Assembly (NCBI GenBank): GCA_032622095.1
Contig: CP136068.1
Span: 128,035,989-128,099,988 of the forward strand
Direction: 5' to 3'
Source: Siphonodentalium dalli
Taxonomy: Eukaryota > Mollusca > Scaphopoda > Gadilida > Siphonodentaliidae
Length of the DNA stretch: 64,000 bases
Position 1 is the stretch's first letter. The number at the start of each line of letters is the position of its first letter. A program made the position numbers and the translations under genes. The notes below the pieces were generated by a model. The model saw only the letters and a program-made list of their open reading frames with translations, did not search any database and had not been told where the DNA came from. This document shows, one piece after another, positions 45,107-56,742 of this stretch.

Positions 45107-45953
45107 ACTCTATTATGATGTATGATTTACTTTTAGCAATTGTTTTACCCTTTGTTGAGAAAACAAGTACATGTACATACTCCGATACAATTTCTAATAT
45201 CTTCTTCGTCATTATTGTTGACTCATTCGAATAGAATCAATAGTACATTATCTGAAGACAATTGACTTATGTGGTGCGACAATGTGCATGCGATGTGATC
45301 ATTACTTTTTCGTAATATCGGGGGTCAGTCAGAAATTTTAGATTATATTTTCTGCGTTCGTAGACAGCTTTGAAAATTGGATTTGTCTCACATTCAATAT
45401 GACACAGAACATATAATAACATAAACCCCTGTTTGTGCAGATCAAGTTAAAAACAATTCATAAAAATCGGATTTTTTTGTGGTAGGGTTAATGTCTTTCT
45501 TATTCCGGAGCATTTGGGGATAGCATAACCATATAATTGACTGATGTCAATTGCCAATTGCTGGTCATGTTATCTTGTGCATTTTAGTTGGTTCAGCTTA
45601 TATAGTATTTTCACAAGTAGGTGCTTGAACTTCAAATATACGTTGAAATTTGTGTTATTTTCGGTTAAAAATAATTATCCGCAGGGTAACGATTTTATTG
45701 TTGCGTTTGTCTCAGGAAGAGTGTTCTCCATAACTGTAGCTAATTTCAGGGGAGAGAGCTTTCCGATGAATGGCAACAAGCCATACTTCCGACTAAATCC
45801 TGAAAAGTTACCCATAATTCTGCTGTGGTTAAGAAGTCGATTACTTAGATCATTACTGTAGGTAATATGAGAACATAATAATGATGTATTCTTACTGTAA
45901 CGTGTCATCCAAATAGCGGGGTTACAATCCTACACCGCTGACACCACTCGACG
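45107..45953. other. Intergenic upstream of a probable first exon
   Basis: Around 45815-45866 the sequence AATTCTGCTGTGGTTAAG and the following bases match 14708-14760 in the palindrome arm, with 18 identical bases followed by diverged similarity. Nothing else is recognised. No clear TATA motif precedes 45954. Confidence 0.4.
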
Positions 45954-46131
45954 ATGGCGGCCGCCGCTGGATTCCTGCTTCCGCTGCTGGCTGCGTTGAC
46001 GATCACGGTTCCGTTCCTTTACCTCTCCGGAATGTCCGTCATGTTGGTGGAGATCATTGAACAACTGGGCGTGTCCAGAACTCTAGCCATAAACCTGCAG
46101 ACCGCTTACGGAGGAACAATGTCGATATCGT
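45954..46131 (+). CDS. Probable first coding exon, N-terminal membrane segment
   Basis: The ATG at 45954 is in a good context (GACGATGG). The frame gives MAAAAGFLLPLLAALTITVP, then FLYLSG, MLVEIIEQLGVSRTLAINLQ and TAYGGTMSIS, followed by a strong donor GTAAGT at 46132. The local GC rise (GGCGGCCGCCGCTGG) fits a gene start. The hydrophobic residues 7-25 could be a signal anchor, as in type II membrane enzymes. The remaining exons are not recognised; the gene would continue to the right. No family assignment is possible. Confidence 0.5.
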
Positions 46132-46789
46132 GTAAGTATAACAATGATTCATGCAGTAATAACACTCGTAGCTGTTTAAATATACGGAAATCGTTCGGTA
46201 AGAAAAGAATGAGCGTCAGCGTCAGCGCACGAGTTCTTATACCCAAACGTCTCTCGCCTCGAGTGAATTATTTAACGTAATTCTCGAAACTTATTGATTA
46301 CTAGCTATATAATTATTGTCAAGAAGACCATGAACTACTAGAAAGAATGTATTCTTATTTCCATTATCGGTAACCATCCAGTGATGATATTCCGCGTGTG
46401 GAAATCGCTGTTTGTAAATACGCAGCTTTAACAGCAAATATTGTTTACATTTTCAGCAATGAACATTAACTCGAAATACAGATATAGTTGATTATGATAA
46501 TTTGCTGTGCGCTAAATATTTTCTCATGAAATTATACTTGACAGCTGCAATGGTAGTACTCAAGTCGCCTTACATTAATTTCTTGGTTTTAAATCACGAA
46601 AAAACATTGTGGCACATGGCATTTATTTCCTGGTATATACCGTCAAAATTAAATTGTTGACACCTCAAGCAGAATATATGAATTTAGGTGACATGTATAG
46701 TGTTATTATTGTAACTATATTATATACCGGGTATGGGTTCTATATTCTGGTCGTTGCAAACCATAATGTGCTATGCACATCGAACCATG
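46132..46789 (+). other. Putative intron start, nothing recognised
   Basis: AT-rich sequence after the GTAAGT donor; no further exon is seen. Confidence 0.35.
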
Positions 46790-47745
46790 TATTACACTAT
46801 ATACACATATATATAGCAATATTTACAACACCGTGTGATAAGATCGAACACCAATGCTATCAGGTATCACACACAGTACACGCAGTTCAAACTGCTCACA
46901 TATTCATTATAAAATAGCACATGCATGTTCAAAACATCGAACACCCAGTTCCTGTGTGCAAGTCGATGTCGTATATAGTTTCAATAATACTGGAGTGGTG
47001 ACATATATTTATTCAAAACTATAACATATATGTGTGACCAACATCAAATAGTGTTTTGACTTTGTTCAAATGTACAACACTATGTATTGGATAATATAGA
47101 ATACATTGAGCATGTAAAGTCTGTAGATTGTCATATTTGTTCAAACACTGCATAAATTGTTATGCAGATATAAATTGTCGACACACCATTGTATTCAATT
47201 TTTGCATATATATATGACCACATTGCATAAATATATGACAGTGCGTAAACGGTTATACACATATGTGTATGCAAAATTTACAACACTGTGTGATAAGATT
47301 GAACACAAATTTACATTGGTAGTGTAAACTGCACCTTTGTGTTGTAAAGGTAGCACATTGGTATTGTAAAATACCACATGTATGTTTAAAACATCGAACA
47401 TATGTTGTGCCCGTAAACAAGTCGATGTCATGTATATGTTCAATAAAACGAGAGTAGTGGCATATATTTGTTCAATAATACAACATATATATGTCACATA
47501 CATCAAATAGTGTGCTGACATTAATTTATTTGTTCAAAAATATAACACGATGTATTGGATAATATAGAACACAGTAGGTATGTAAAGTGTGTAGATTGTC
47601 ATATTTGTTCAAAAACTACATAAATTGTTATGCAGATATAAATTGTCGGCACACTATTGTCTTAAATTTTTGCATATATATGTGACCGCATTGCATCAAT
47701 ATATGACAGTGCGTAAACGGTTGTCATATATATTTGTTGTATATT
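46790..47745. repeat. ~460-bp AT-rich tandem repeat, two copies
   Basis: Landmarks occur twice in the same order: TTTACAACACCGTGTGATAA, CATGTTTAAAACATCGAACA, GTATTGGATAATATAGAA, CATAAATTGTTATGCAGATA and GACAGTGCGTAAACGGTT. A third, partial copy is at 49030-49215. Confidence 0.85.
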
Positions 47746-47789
47746 CCGGTCGCTATCGCCGAGAAAATTGGTCAAAATTGTCGGACTAA

Positions 47790-48830
47790 ATGAAAGGGAC
47801 GTATTGATGTTTCATGGTGACAGGGGTGGTTGCGTAGAGGGGTGGCGGACAAAAATATCCTTTGTCGAAAACCGGCAGTCAAATAGGGAGTGTTTCGTGG
47901 AGGGGGGCTATATAGCCCCGAACCAAATTAAAGTATTTTCGGGTATACAGGGACGTATTGATGTTGCATTGTGACAGGGGTGGTTGTGTACAGGGGCGGC
48001 GGACAAAAATATCCTTTATCGAAAACCGACAGTCAAATAGGGAGTGTTTCGGGAAAGGGGACTAGCCCCTGACCAAATTAAAGTATTTTCGGGTCAACAG
48101 GGACGTATTGGTGTTGCATTGTGACAGGGGTGGTTGTGTACAGGGGCGGCGGACAAAAATATCCTTTATCGAAAACCGACAGTCAAATAGGGAGTGTTTC
48201 GGGAAAGGGGACTAGCCCCTGACCAAATTAAAGTATTTTCGGGTCAACAGGGACGTATTTGTGTTGCATTGTGACAGGGGTGGTTGTGTACAGGGCCGGC
48301 GGACAAAAATATCCTTTGTCGAAAACCGGCAGTCAAATAGGGATTGTTTCGGGAAAGGGGACTACCCCCTGACCAAATTAAAGTATTTTCGGGTCAACAG
48401 GGACGTATTGATGTTGCATTGTGACAGGGGCGGTTGTGTACAGGGGCGACGGACAAAACTATCCTTGATAGAAAACCGGTAGTCAAATAGTGAGTGTTTC
48501 GGGGAAGGGGGCTAGCCCCGGACCAAATTAAAGTATGTTCGGGTCAACATGAACACATTGATGTTGCATTGTGACAGGGCTGGTTGCGTACGGGGACGGC
48601 GGACAAAGTTATCCTTTATCGAATACCGCCAGTCAAATAGGTTATAGGGAGTGTTTCGGGGAAGGGGGCTTGCCCCGGACTAAATTAACAGTTCAATAGG
48701 GCCGTATTGATTTTGAATTGCGACATGGGTGGTTGCGTAGAGGGGCAGCGGACAAAATTATACTTTATCGATCACCGGCAGTCTTGTAGTGAGTGTTTCG
48801 GGGAAGGGGGCCAGACCCGGCATGATCGAG
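47790..48830. repeat. 150-bp GC-rich satellite, about seven copies
   Basis: Exact 150-bp period between 47951, 48101, 48251 and 48401; outer copies are more diverged. Landmarks are GGGACGTATTGATGTTGCAT, GTGACAGGGGTGGTTG, GGCGGACAAAAATATCCTTT, TCGAAAACCG and GGACCAAATTAAAGTATTTTC. The period is a multiple of 3, so frames stay open across units; I do not call them coding. The array sits inside the ~460-bp repeat series. Confidence 0.9.
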
Positions 48831-48834
48831 AGGG

Positions 48835-49560
48835 TGGATAGATAGGATGCTTCACTCCTCGAAAATCGCAGTAGAAAATATATATACATGTATCACCAAG
48901 AAGGCTTCAGACAGAGTAATGAATCTGACATATTATTTAAAGTTACTCACTGACGTCACCGGTGTCACGGCCACGTCGTGGGGGAGGGGGACTAAAAATA
49001 ATGACTACACCTCAACGATTTAGTGGGTAGTATGTAACACATTGAGCATGTTAAGCCTGTAGTGCGCATATTCGTTTAAATGTTGCATACATTGGTATAC
49101 AGATGTATATTGTCGGCACACCATTGAGTTTTATTTGCGCACATGTAGATGACCACATTGCATACATTGTATGATTGCGTTGCTAAACGGTTGTCACATA
49201 TATATCGGTTGTATAACACCCCGGCCAAGTGGTCCTGCTAATGTGATATGATGTTGGTGGGTTTTGCTGAATTGCTATCCTATTGGTAGTATATGGCCGC
49301 ACTGGGGCAGCGTACTAAAAAATCTCCTTTAGCGAAAATTTGTAGCAGACAATAAACGGGTTTTACATGAAGGCCTACCATCTAGAAGGCAGAGGAAATA
49401 GTTTATAGGTAATCTGACAGGTGCTTTAACGTGGCTCACTTTGGTCACCAGTATCACGACCAGGGTCGGGGTTGGGGGGGGGGGGTGCGGTAGAAACTGA
49501 AAATAATGATTACTTGGCCGCTTCTTATATTTTAAATAAGGCATCTCAATGATTTATAAT
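48835..49560. repeat. Continuation of the composite repeat
   Basis: The block 48835-49020 (ending GGGACTAAAAATAATGACTA) is related to 49325-49560 (ACTGAAAATAATGATTACTT). Between them is the third partial copy of the ~460-bp repeat. The whole 46.8-49.6 kb stretch is thus a higher-order array interrupted by the 150-bp satellite. Confidence 0.6.
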
Positions 49561-50379
49561 TAGTGAATTCATGAATACAATGTCATTTACATACGCTATG
49601 ATGTATATACACAGACAGAAACAGTTGGACATGCAAGGGAGAGGGGTGGTCCACTGAAATTAATAAAAAAGGTCTTGTTTTGACGCAAATTTCCACCAGT
49701 CGTTACGGAATTTCATGATATTCTATGTTAACAATATATATTGGTATATTTCAAATTTGTCAACGAGGCGCCGTTCTGGGTCAACAAATTGGCGATGTGG
49801 TATGTCGCAAATTTCATCCCAATCTTAGATATGTCAGAGAAATTGACGCACAGACTCAGTTCATGAGTGTTCATAGCTTCAAATGTGATTGTTTCAGTGA
49901 GCGTGAATAAGTTCTCATTTTTATCAAAATGGTTATGCGTCGATCGGAATAGCACTTTGGGATGCTCCTCAACTCATATCAAGCTTGGAAATCGATCCCA
50001 AATTTCGAACATGTTATGGTTCTAATCCGATGCATGACAACCTCATCTATACATAGCCCATGCAGACGACGATCACATATATCCAGAATCTACCCACCTC
50101 GGCTATAGGGGGGGGGGCTAAACGTGTTAATAAAGTTGTCTAGTTGCATGGTGTCATCATATGGGCCATAGATATGATATACACTATGTAGAGGAGATGT
50201 GCATCATAATTGATGAGCAATAATTCTGTAAAAATAGAGGATCTACAACTGGTCCCCAGTTTATAGCCGAATTACCAAAAAGACCAGTATATTAGGTCTG
50301 ACCTGATATACTGGAGGCGTTTTGTAAAATCCGCTATAAGCACGAGAGGTTGTATGCAGTCTCACTCCCCAACCTTTGT
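49561..50379. other. Intergenic, nothing recognised
   Basis: No gene or repeat recognised apart from a short G-run near 50109-50117. Confidence 0.4.
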
Positions 50380-50595
50380 CAAAATATTCAACAGAGAAGA
50401 ATTTCACACCTGACACAACATTAGTTGGAAATTTCACATCAACAATAGGTTGAAAATGTTCTTGTAGTTTGATTTCAAACAATTTATTGAGTGAAATTTA
50501 TTGTTGTTCAACCAATATTCGCATATTTTCCTTCTTTTTGTCCAAATTTTGGACTGAAATGGGCATCAACATTTCCAACCTTATAGGCGGTGCCA
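50380..50595 (-). repeat. Dispersed repeat family B, copy 2
   Basis: Inverted relative to 5640-5840; shares CACCTGACACAACATTAGTT, CAACAATAGGTTGAAA and GCATATTTTCC. Confidence 0.6.
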
Positions 50596-51179
50596 TGTTG
50601 GAAAGTTTGTGTCCTGGTCCCTCCCTCGTGGCCAGTAAAAACTGATATTAATTTTAAGAATACAATATTGTCCTACATTTGGTAAAAATTGTCATTAGTC
50701 AGAACTTTTCCAACCTATGTAGGGTGTCGGGTTTAAAATTTCCAAACACTAGGAATGCTTGAGGCTAGTCTAGATGCTAAGATTTCGCGATTTTCGTGTC
50801 CAGATAAAACACTGCTTATTTGTATAATGAAAACAATAGTTTAATACATTTGGTCAAAATTGAAATGAAATGGTCATCAGTTGACAATACCGGGGAGTAT
50901 GAGGTTTGAAATTTCGCTTGAGGTCAGTATTGATGCTAGGATTTCGCGATTTTCTTGCTTAGTTTAGTTCTCTCAGACCGGGCCGACTATGGGTGTTATG
51001 ATTTATGCAATTTTCATGTTAAGATATATGAATATCTCATACTGGGTATATGCATAGGCTATGAGGCCTGAGCACTTATGTGTATAACCGTACTACAACG
51101 GGTGCAAGTGGAATTATTCAAAACCTTATGATTCACGGGGGTGCATTTGAAATTTCGCAAGGTGGACACCCTCCCCAAC
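50596..51179. other. Intergenic with a short duplicated motif
   Basis: TAAGATTTCGCGATTTTC and TAGGATTTCGCGATTTTC (about 50778 and 50938), with nearby GAGG.TTGAAATTTC-like motifs, indicate a decayed direct repeat of about 160 bp. No gene is seen. Confidence 0.45.
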
Positions 51180-51635
51180 GGACATCATCTAGCCACGTCC
51201 CCGAGCTTGCAGTGCGACTTCAATACCGCACGGCCACCACAAAGCTACCCAAAACATATGAAGCTCAATTCGCCGCTGTATTCCGACGTCACATGCACTT
51301 GGGAGTTAGGACATTATCATTATGGCCATATTAATGTTGCTGTGTTAGAGGTACAAGTTATATGCCTGGGTTCGAATCCCACCCATTCAAACAAAATACA
51401 CATTATACATCGGCGCCTTATGTGTTATGTTATAATTATATGGTAGCTGGCATGTACACAGGGTAACGCTCGACATGTCTTGGAGACAAATACATATAAT
51501 ATGCAGCCGTAGGCGTGCCAACGCATATATCATACACCTAACACAGCTACCTTAAAATCAGTCACCTATATATAGGCTATATATATGTGTACATGCGACA
51601 TCGAAATACATCGGTCACTTTTATGGGAATGATCG
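51180..51635 (+). mobile_element. SINE-like element with inverted flanks
   Basis: B box GGTTCGAATCC at 51369-51379, followed by CACCCATTCAAACAAAAT as in the SINE at 35780. The flanks CTGTATTCCGACGTCACATG (51268) and CATGCGACATCGAAATACAT (about 51592) are inverted relatives. A clear A box is not seen. Confidence 0.45.
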
Positions 51636-52095
51636 AATGCTGACCATCTCACCTAAAATCCCCAAATGGCTGTGATCAAATATCACCACTGGGACAGTAA
51701 ACTGGTTTATCATATATAAATTAAAATATATGTTCCGAACTCCACAAATAGTTGTCAATTGAAAGTAGTAGATAAATGTGAATACCATTATGTCCCTTTT
51801 TGTAGTATTAAAAGCTGACAAAAATATTTGGAATGATATCTCACATACAAAATCTAAGACATATACCATTTTTTGTTGGGTTACAAATGATTTTGATTTG
51901 AGAGTTCGGTTTCTTATAAGGCCAGAACGAATTGTAACCAATAAAAAATTAAAATTAAAATGTAAGATTCCTTTATATTCTGCATCAGTCCAGTTTGCTG
52001 GGGTTTTCAAATGCAATTGTTTTCACTGATGGGTCAGCAAGAGTTTCACATATAATGCCAATCAAATTTGTGGGATCTTGGCATACCACGACATA

Positions 52096-52103
52096 CTTCC
52101 TAG
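52096..52103 (+). repeat. 8-bp target duplication, left (CTTCCTAG)
   Basis: Matches GTTCCTAG at 56735-56742 in 7 of 8 bases; 8-bp duplications are typical for hAT. Confidence 0.7.
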
Positions 52104-55100
52104 TAGTGATGCGGACCGGACCGGACCGGATCACCCAAGGTGGTCCAATCAAGTACACATGCCTGGACCGGTCCAAAATTTTTGCAAAGGTAAAATGTTG
52201 TGCCGCCTGTTTAGGGCCACAATGGAACCTCTCGTCCCAGATGGCCGCCAAAATTCCACAAAACACCTCTCGTCCCAGATGGCCGCCAAAATTCCACAAA
52301 ACTCGCCATTGTGATTACAGTCATATATTAACAAGAAATGGACAGAACTGTACAATGTAAGTTGGGCATACCAATATCTATAAATACTCCAATTCAATGA
52401 AACCATAATTGGCGCTTTGTCTCAAAATGGCTGCCAAAATGGCGGTCAAAATATGGAAAATGGCGGATATTGGTCACAGTGTCATTCAATCCATTATAAG
52501 TAGTGGCTGATGAATAAAATTGACAAAATAAATACGAATGTATACCTCTTTATGATGCCATTATGCTAGCTCTATGTAAAGACTTAAAATCAGTACCAAA
52601 AATGCTGCCAAAATGGCCACCCGACGTGAAAAATACTGTTTTCTATCACTTCTGTTTATCACTTGTTGCTGTCTGAACTGGGAAACAATGGGTATATTCT
52701 TCCAATGATCGTGTCAACTGATCATTACAGCAATGACATGTCTAATCGATTAGATAATAGTTTACTCCGGGCCTTCACTAATAAGTTATAACGAATGTGG
52801 TATGAAATTTAACCAAAATCGACTTTGGGGTTTTGGTCACATTTGATATTGAGGGATGAGCAGATCTTGTCTACAAAATAATTGATCGTTTCTTTTATTT
52901 GTGAACATTCCATCTCAAATAGACAAAAATAAACAATAACTTTTATCTAATATGGCTTCCAAAACGAAAATGGTAGACTCTGCCAGCTTATCATATAATG
53001 GACTGAAGTTGTGAGTGGTGGATGCAGTTGATAGTTGGCTAATATACATGTATGTGGCTCATATACATACAAACTATTCATTTTCAATCTGTTGGTGGCT
53101 TCCCGCGGGTTGACAAAATCTCGACGCATCAGTGCTATAATGTCGTAACTCCATTATGGCGGGAACGGAGTATTTGATACCATTGAAAAAATCCAATCCG
53201 ATGGGCCAAACTGTCTTTGCATTTGGATGACAAATATTCGCACAAACCAGTGAAGCAAATGTCGTATCTCCAGCGATCTTTACAATTATTCGTGCTATGA
53301 GGTCGTATGTCCAACAGCAGCCAATCGGACGCTTCAGGTTGTCCACGTGACATCTGTTTTGTGTTTGTGAATTCTAAAATGTGTGCTATATGGTAGTATC
53401 TCCATGCTAGTCACGTGATCATTTGGTGATTTAAATTTTGTGATTGTTCCACACATTTCTGTATGGTGATGCACATGGGTGAATTGTCATAGTGTAGAAT
53501 AGGCACTCTTTAGTTCATAGACACATGCGATTGCCACCATATTTAGCTTAATCTGCATTTATTAGCACAAATTCATTACAGCACGGAAACGAATCGTCGC
53601 TGGCATACGCAAAATGTCATAACTCCAAACAAGCTATTTCTTTTTAAAAGAAAACGAGGGAGTAAACAGAAAACAATATGTGGTTCGATGAACAGCTAAT
53701 GTCAGTTTCCATTGGGATAAATACAACAATACGCCATGCTTTGTCAACATTAGGAGAAATGTTGTCTAAAACTTCAACCTTCAATTTCTCGGAAAGTTGA
53801 AAATGTGGGTTACATTATAGCACTGATGCGACGAAATATTAACTATTCGGGCTCGGCCATCATTTTCCAGTTTCAAGCTGGGACTAAATGTAGCCCGTGG
53901 ATTCCCCATTTCGACATGTAAGAAAGTAGTTTTACTCTGATCTCTTCCCAGATATCAACTCGCCGGTAAATGTTGATCTCTTATGCTCTAGAAAATACGT
54001 GTACCAAATACATATCTGTATAAAGAAACTATCCCCATACATTGTTTACACATCGACTCCGTAAGGATGTGGAGGTTTTCTTGGACAAGCGGGATTTTCA
54101 AACCTCGAAACCGTCCGTACCAACAATAAAAGTTAATAGGAAATGACGTTGGATGATGTAGGTCTAGAGTACGTCGTCCGCATGAAATAGTTTTCGTGTA
54201 ATTAATTTGCACATATTTCGTGCTCTGATTAGCATGGATGAACGCCTTATGTGGCAGTTTGATTGTCTAGCATCCGGAAAATATCATGTTCATTGTTCAC
54301 ATTTCTTAGACAAACATGTTGTTAATCACCATGTTCATGTTGCATTTATATCCAATGACAACCTTGAAATACCAGTTCATCAAGCTAAATGGTTGATACC
54401 TTTACACATACGGGTCAGATCCAGCCGTGGCGCACATTGTGTCCACATATCATTGATGAAATTCACTAAATGTGTAGAAGATATCGGTGCGTCTATCCAC
54501 ATGTATATACCCCACAGTCGCATGACACGGAAATGTCACATGGAGTGTGAAGGGTATACAATGTATATATACGTGCGAATTTTCATTTTTCCTCTTGATA
54601 TTGAAGAAAATAATTTTACTTTGAAACTCCCCAGCTCCGATAACCAACTTGCCCACCAATTAAGTAAACCCCAGATTATTCGCTTTTCCCTCCTGTCCTT
54701 TACACTTTCGCCATCACTGGAAAACCCATTATAGCCTGATGCTTCCGGACTAGACCACCGATGCCCATATATTTGATGTTCCGAATAGTCGTTATAAGTA
54801 GAAATATTGACACTGTGTTTTCAAATAATCCAGATTCGTAGCAATTTAATTTCTTTTTAATTAATTTCCAGATAGTCCCTCGTAATAAGTGGACATCGTG
54901 TTGGATCCTGTAGTATATACTGCTTAGTTGGAACATTACGGGCTGAACTGATTGTGGTAGTAGATTATTGGCAACATGTTTAATAGGTCTGTCATCGTTA
55001 GCTCACAACCGAAGTGTTGTTTCGGCTTTCCTCTGAGCAGAACTTAAATTTCGACAATTTTCGGTGGCCATTTTGGTAGCCATCTTAGCAATTTGAATCG

Positions 55101-56734
55101 TGATTGGCTACTCACACCCACAAAAAACATTGATTTCAATCAATGATGTGTATTGGTGCCGAATTGGCGTTTTGTCGAATGGGTTTTCGTGATTAACTAC
55201 ATATTTGCCATTTTCATTATTATTGGCGACCATGTTGGACGCCATCTTGAATTCTGATTTTGGATATGTTATACACGAGATTATCCAGCGTCGAATGACA
55301 ACAAAACCACTTCTTTACCAATTCCTTATGGGTCTAACCCTCTGACGACCATTCTAAATATCTGCCATTTTCCATATGACCGTCATTTTAAGACAAAGCG
55401 CCAATTTGGCTTTCATTGAATTGGAGTATTTATAGATAATGGTATGCCCAACTTACATTGTACAGTTCTGTCCATTTCTTGTTGATACATGACTGGAATT
55501 CCAATGGCGATTTTTGTGGAATTTTATACCGTGTTCTGTAAAATCAAATTTTTGAGGGTGTATATGAGTCTGGGACCCCATTTATGGTATCTTTCATTGC
55601 TCCAATGCTGAATTAACACGAATATGACTGATCAATGTCGCCAGTCTGAACCATTATCAAACAACAGGAATTGATATTTAAGATATTAGGCAAAAACTTC
55701 AATTTTTTGAGTTTAGACCGCCGTTTTGGTAGCCATCTGGGGCGAGGGGTTCCATTTTTTCTATAGATATGTGGCATAATACTTTACCTTCGCAAAAATG
55801 TTTACATTTGTATAAATATGTCAACATTTGTTCTCATTATGTCGAATTAATCTCAGTCAGAATATCTTTTGACTAAAGGAGGCCATGTTGGACGCCATCT
55901 TGGATCCTGAATTTTGCCCAACGCGGATTTTAGCGGACTTTGGATATGTTGTAGCAGAGATTGTCCCACGTTGAAGAACACCAAGATCGCTTCTTTACCA
56001 ATTTCTTCTGGGTCAACCCCTTTCTTTGCGTACCACGACCACACTAGTTACTGAGTTCAGTGCATTGCAATGAGTCCATATATGTCAAAACTTACATTGT
56101 TTGCCGATTGTATGCATCGTTGTCTGTCTCTGGTGGGATACACTGGGAACGATGCACGATAATAGTATTTCTAGTAATGCGAACATGCACTAATAAAGTG
56201 TATTGGACAGATATATAGCTTGGGCCATATAATGTGTTATAACCAATCTAACATAGCACTCAACTGATCGTGTGCATGATTCGTATCAGACTTATTTTCA
56301 TTGAATTGAAATTTAAACGAAATAAACTCTACTGATAAAAATTATACAAAAGTGTACTGTAATATGACTACTACATTAATATTGGAGTCTTGGAGATTGT
56401 GATGGCTGATTGTATAGTCCTGACAATTACAGTTATACACCTATGTACAACTACTATTGGATTAATGTGACTGTCTTGTCTACAAAATACAAGATATTAA
56501 TCACTTGAATGTGTAAATACATCGTTGCTAATTTATATGATGGCAAATACGCAATAATATTCGCGATAGTTTATTATAACTGAAGTAAAATAGTGGACCG
56601 GACCGGAGAGTACCAGACCGACGGCAAAAAGCGGTCCGGTCCGTTCCAGCGACACCCGGTCCGGACCGTGGTCCACCCCTGGACTGCGGTCCACCCCTGG
56701 ACTGCGGACCAGACTGGTCCGGTCCGCATCACTA
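52104..56734. mobile_element. hAT-like non-autonomous element, 4.6 kb
   Basis: Ends are TAGTGATGCGGACCGGACCG on the left and CGGTCCGCATCACTA on the right; TAGTGATG...CATCACTA with an 8-bp duplication is the classic hAT layout. Subterminal repeats of GGACCGG occur at both ends (to about 52175, and from about 56595). Internally, 52180-52460 and about 55380-55800 are diverged inverted repeats (landmarks CAAAGGTAAAATGTTG, ATGGACAGAACTGTACAATG, ACTCCAATTCAATGAAA, GGCGCTTTGTCT). No hAT transposase motifs are visible. Confidence 0.75.
54207..54734 (+). other. 175-codon open frame inside the hAT-like element, coding status unclear
   Basis: The longest non-repetitive open frame in the window; the first Met is about nine codons in (MDERLMW). 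It is rich in His and Ile, with no domain, signal peptide or transposase motif that I recognise. Length alone is weak evidence. Confidence 0.15.
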
Positions 56735-56742
56735 GTTCCTAG

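Noticed and set aside
51995-52100. VFTDGSAR peptide as an RNase H domain of a retroelement
   Set aside because: Only the short FTDGS-like motif is present; no other RNase H or reverse-transcriptase blocks surround it, so chance is likely.
54207-54734. 175-codon frame as the hAT transposase
   Set aside because: No zinc finger, DDE-type residues or hAT dimerisation motif visible; kept only as an uncertain open frame.
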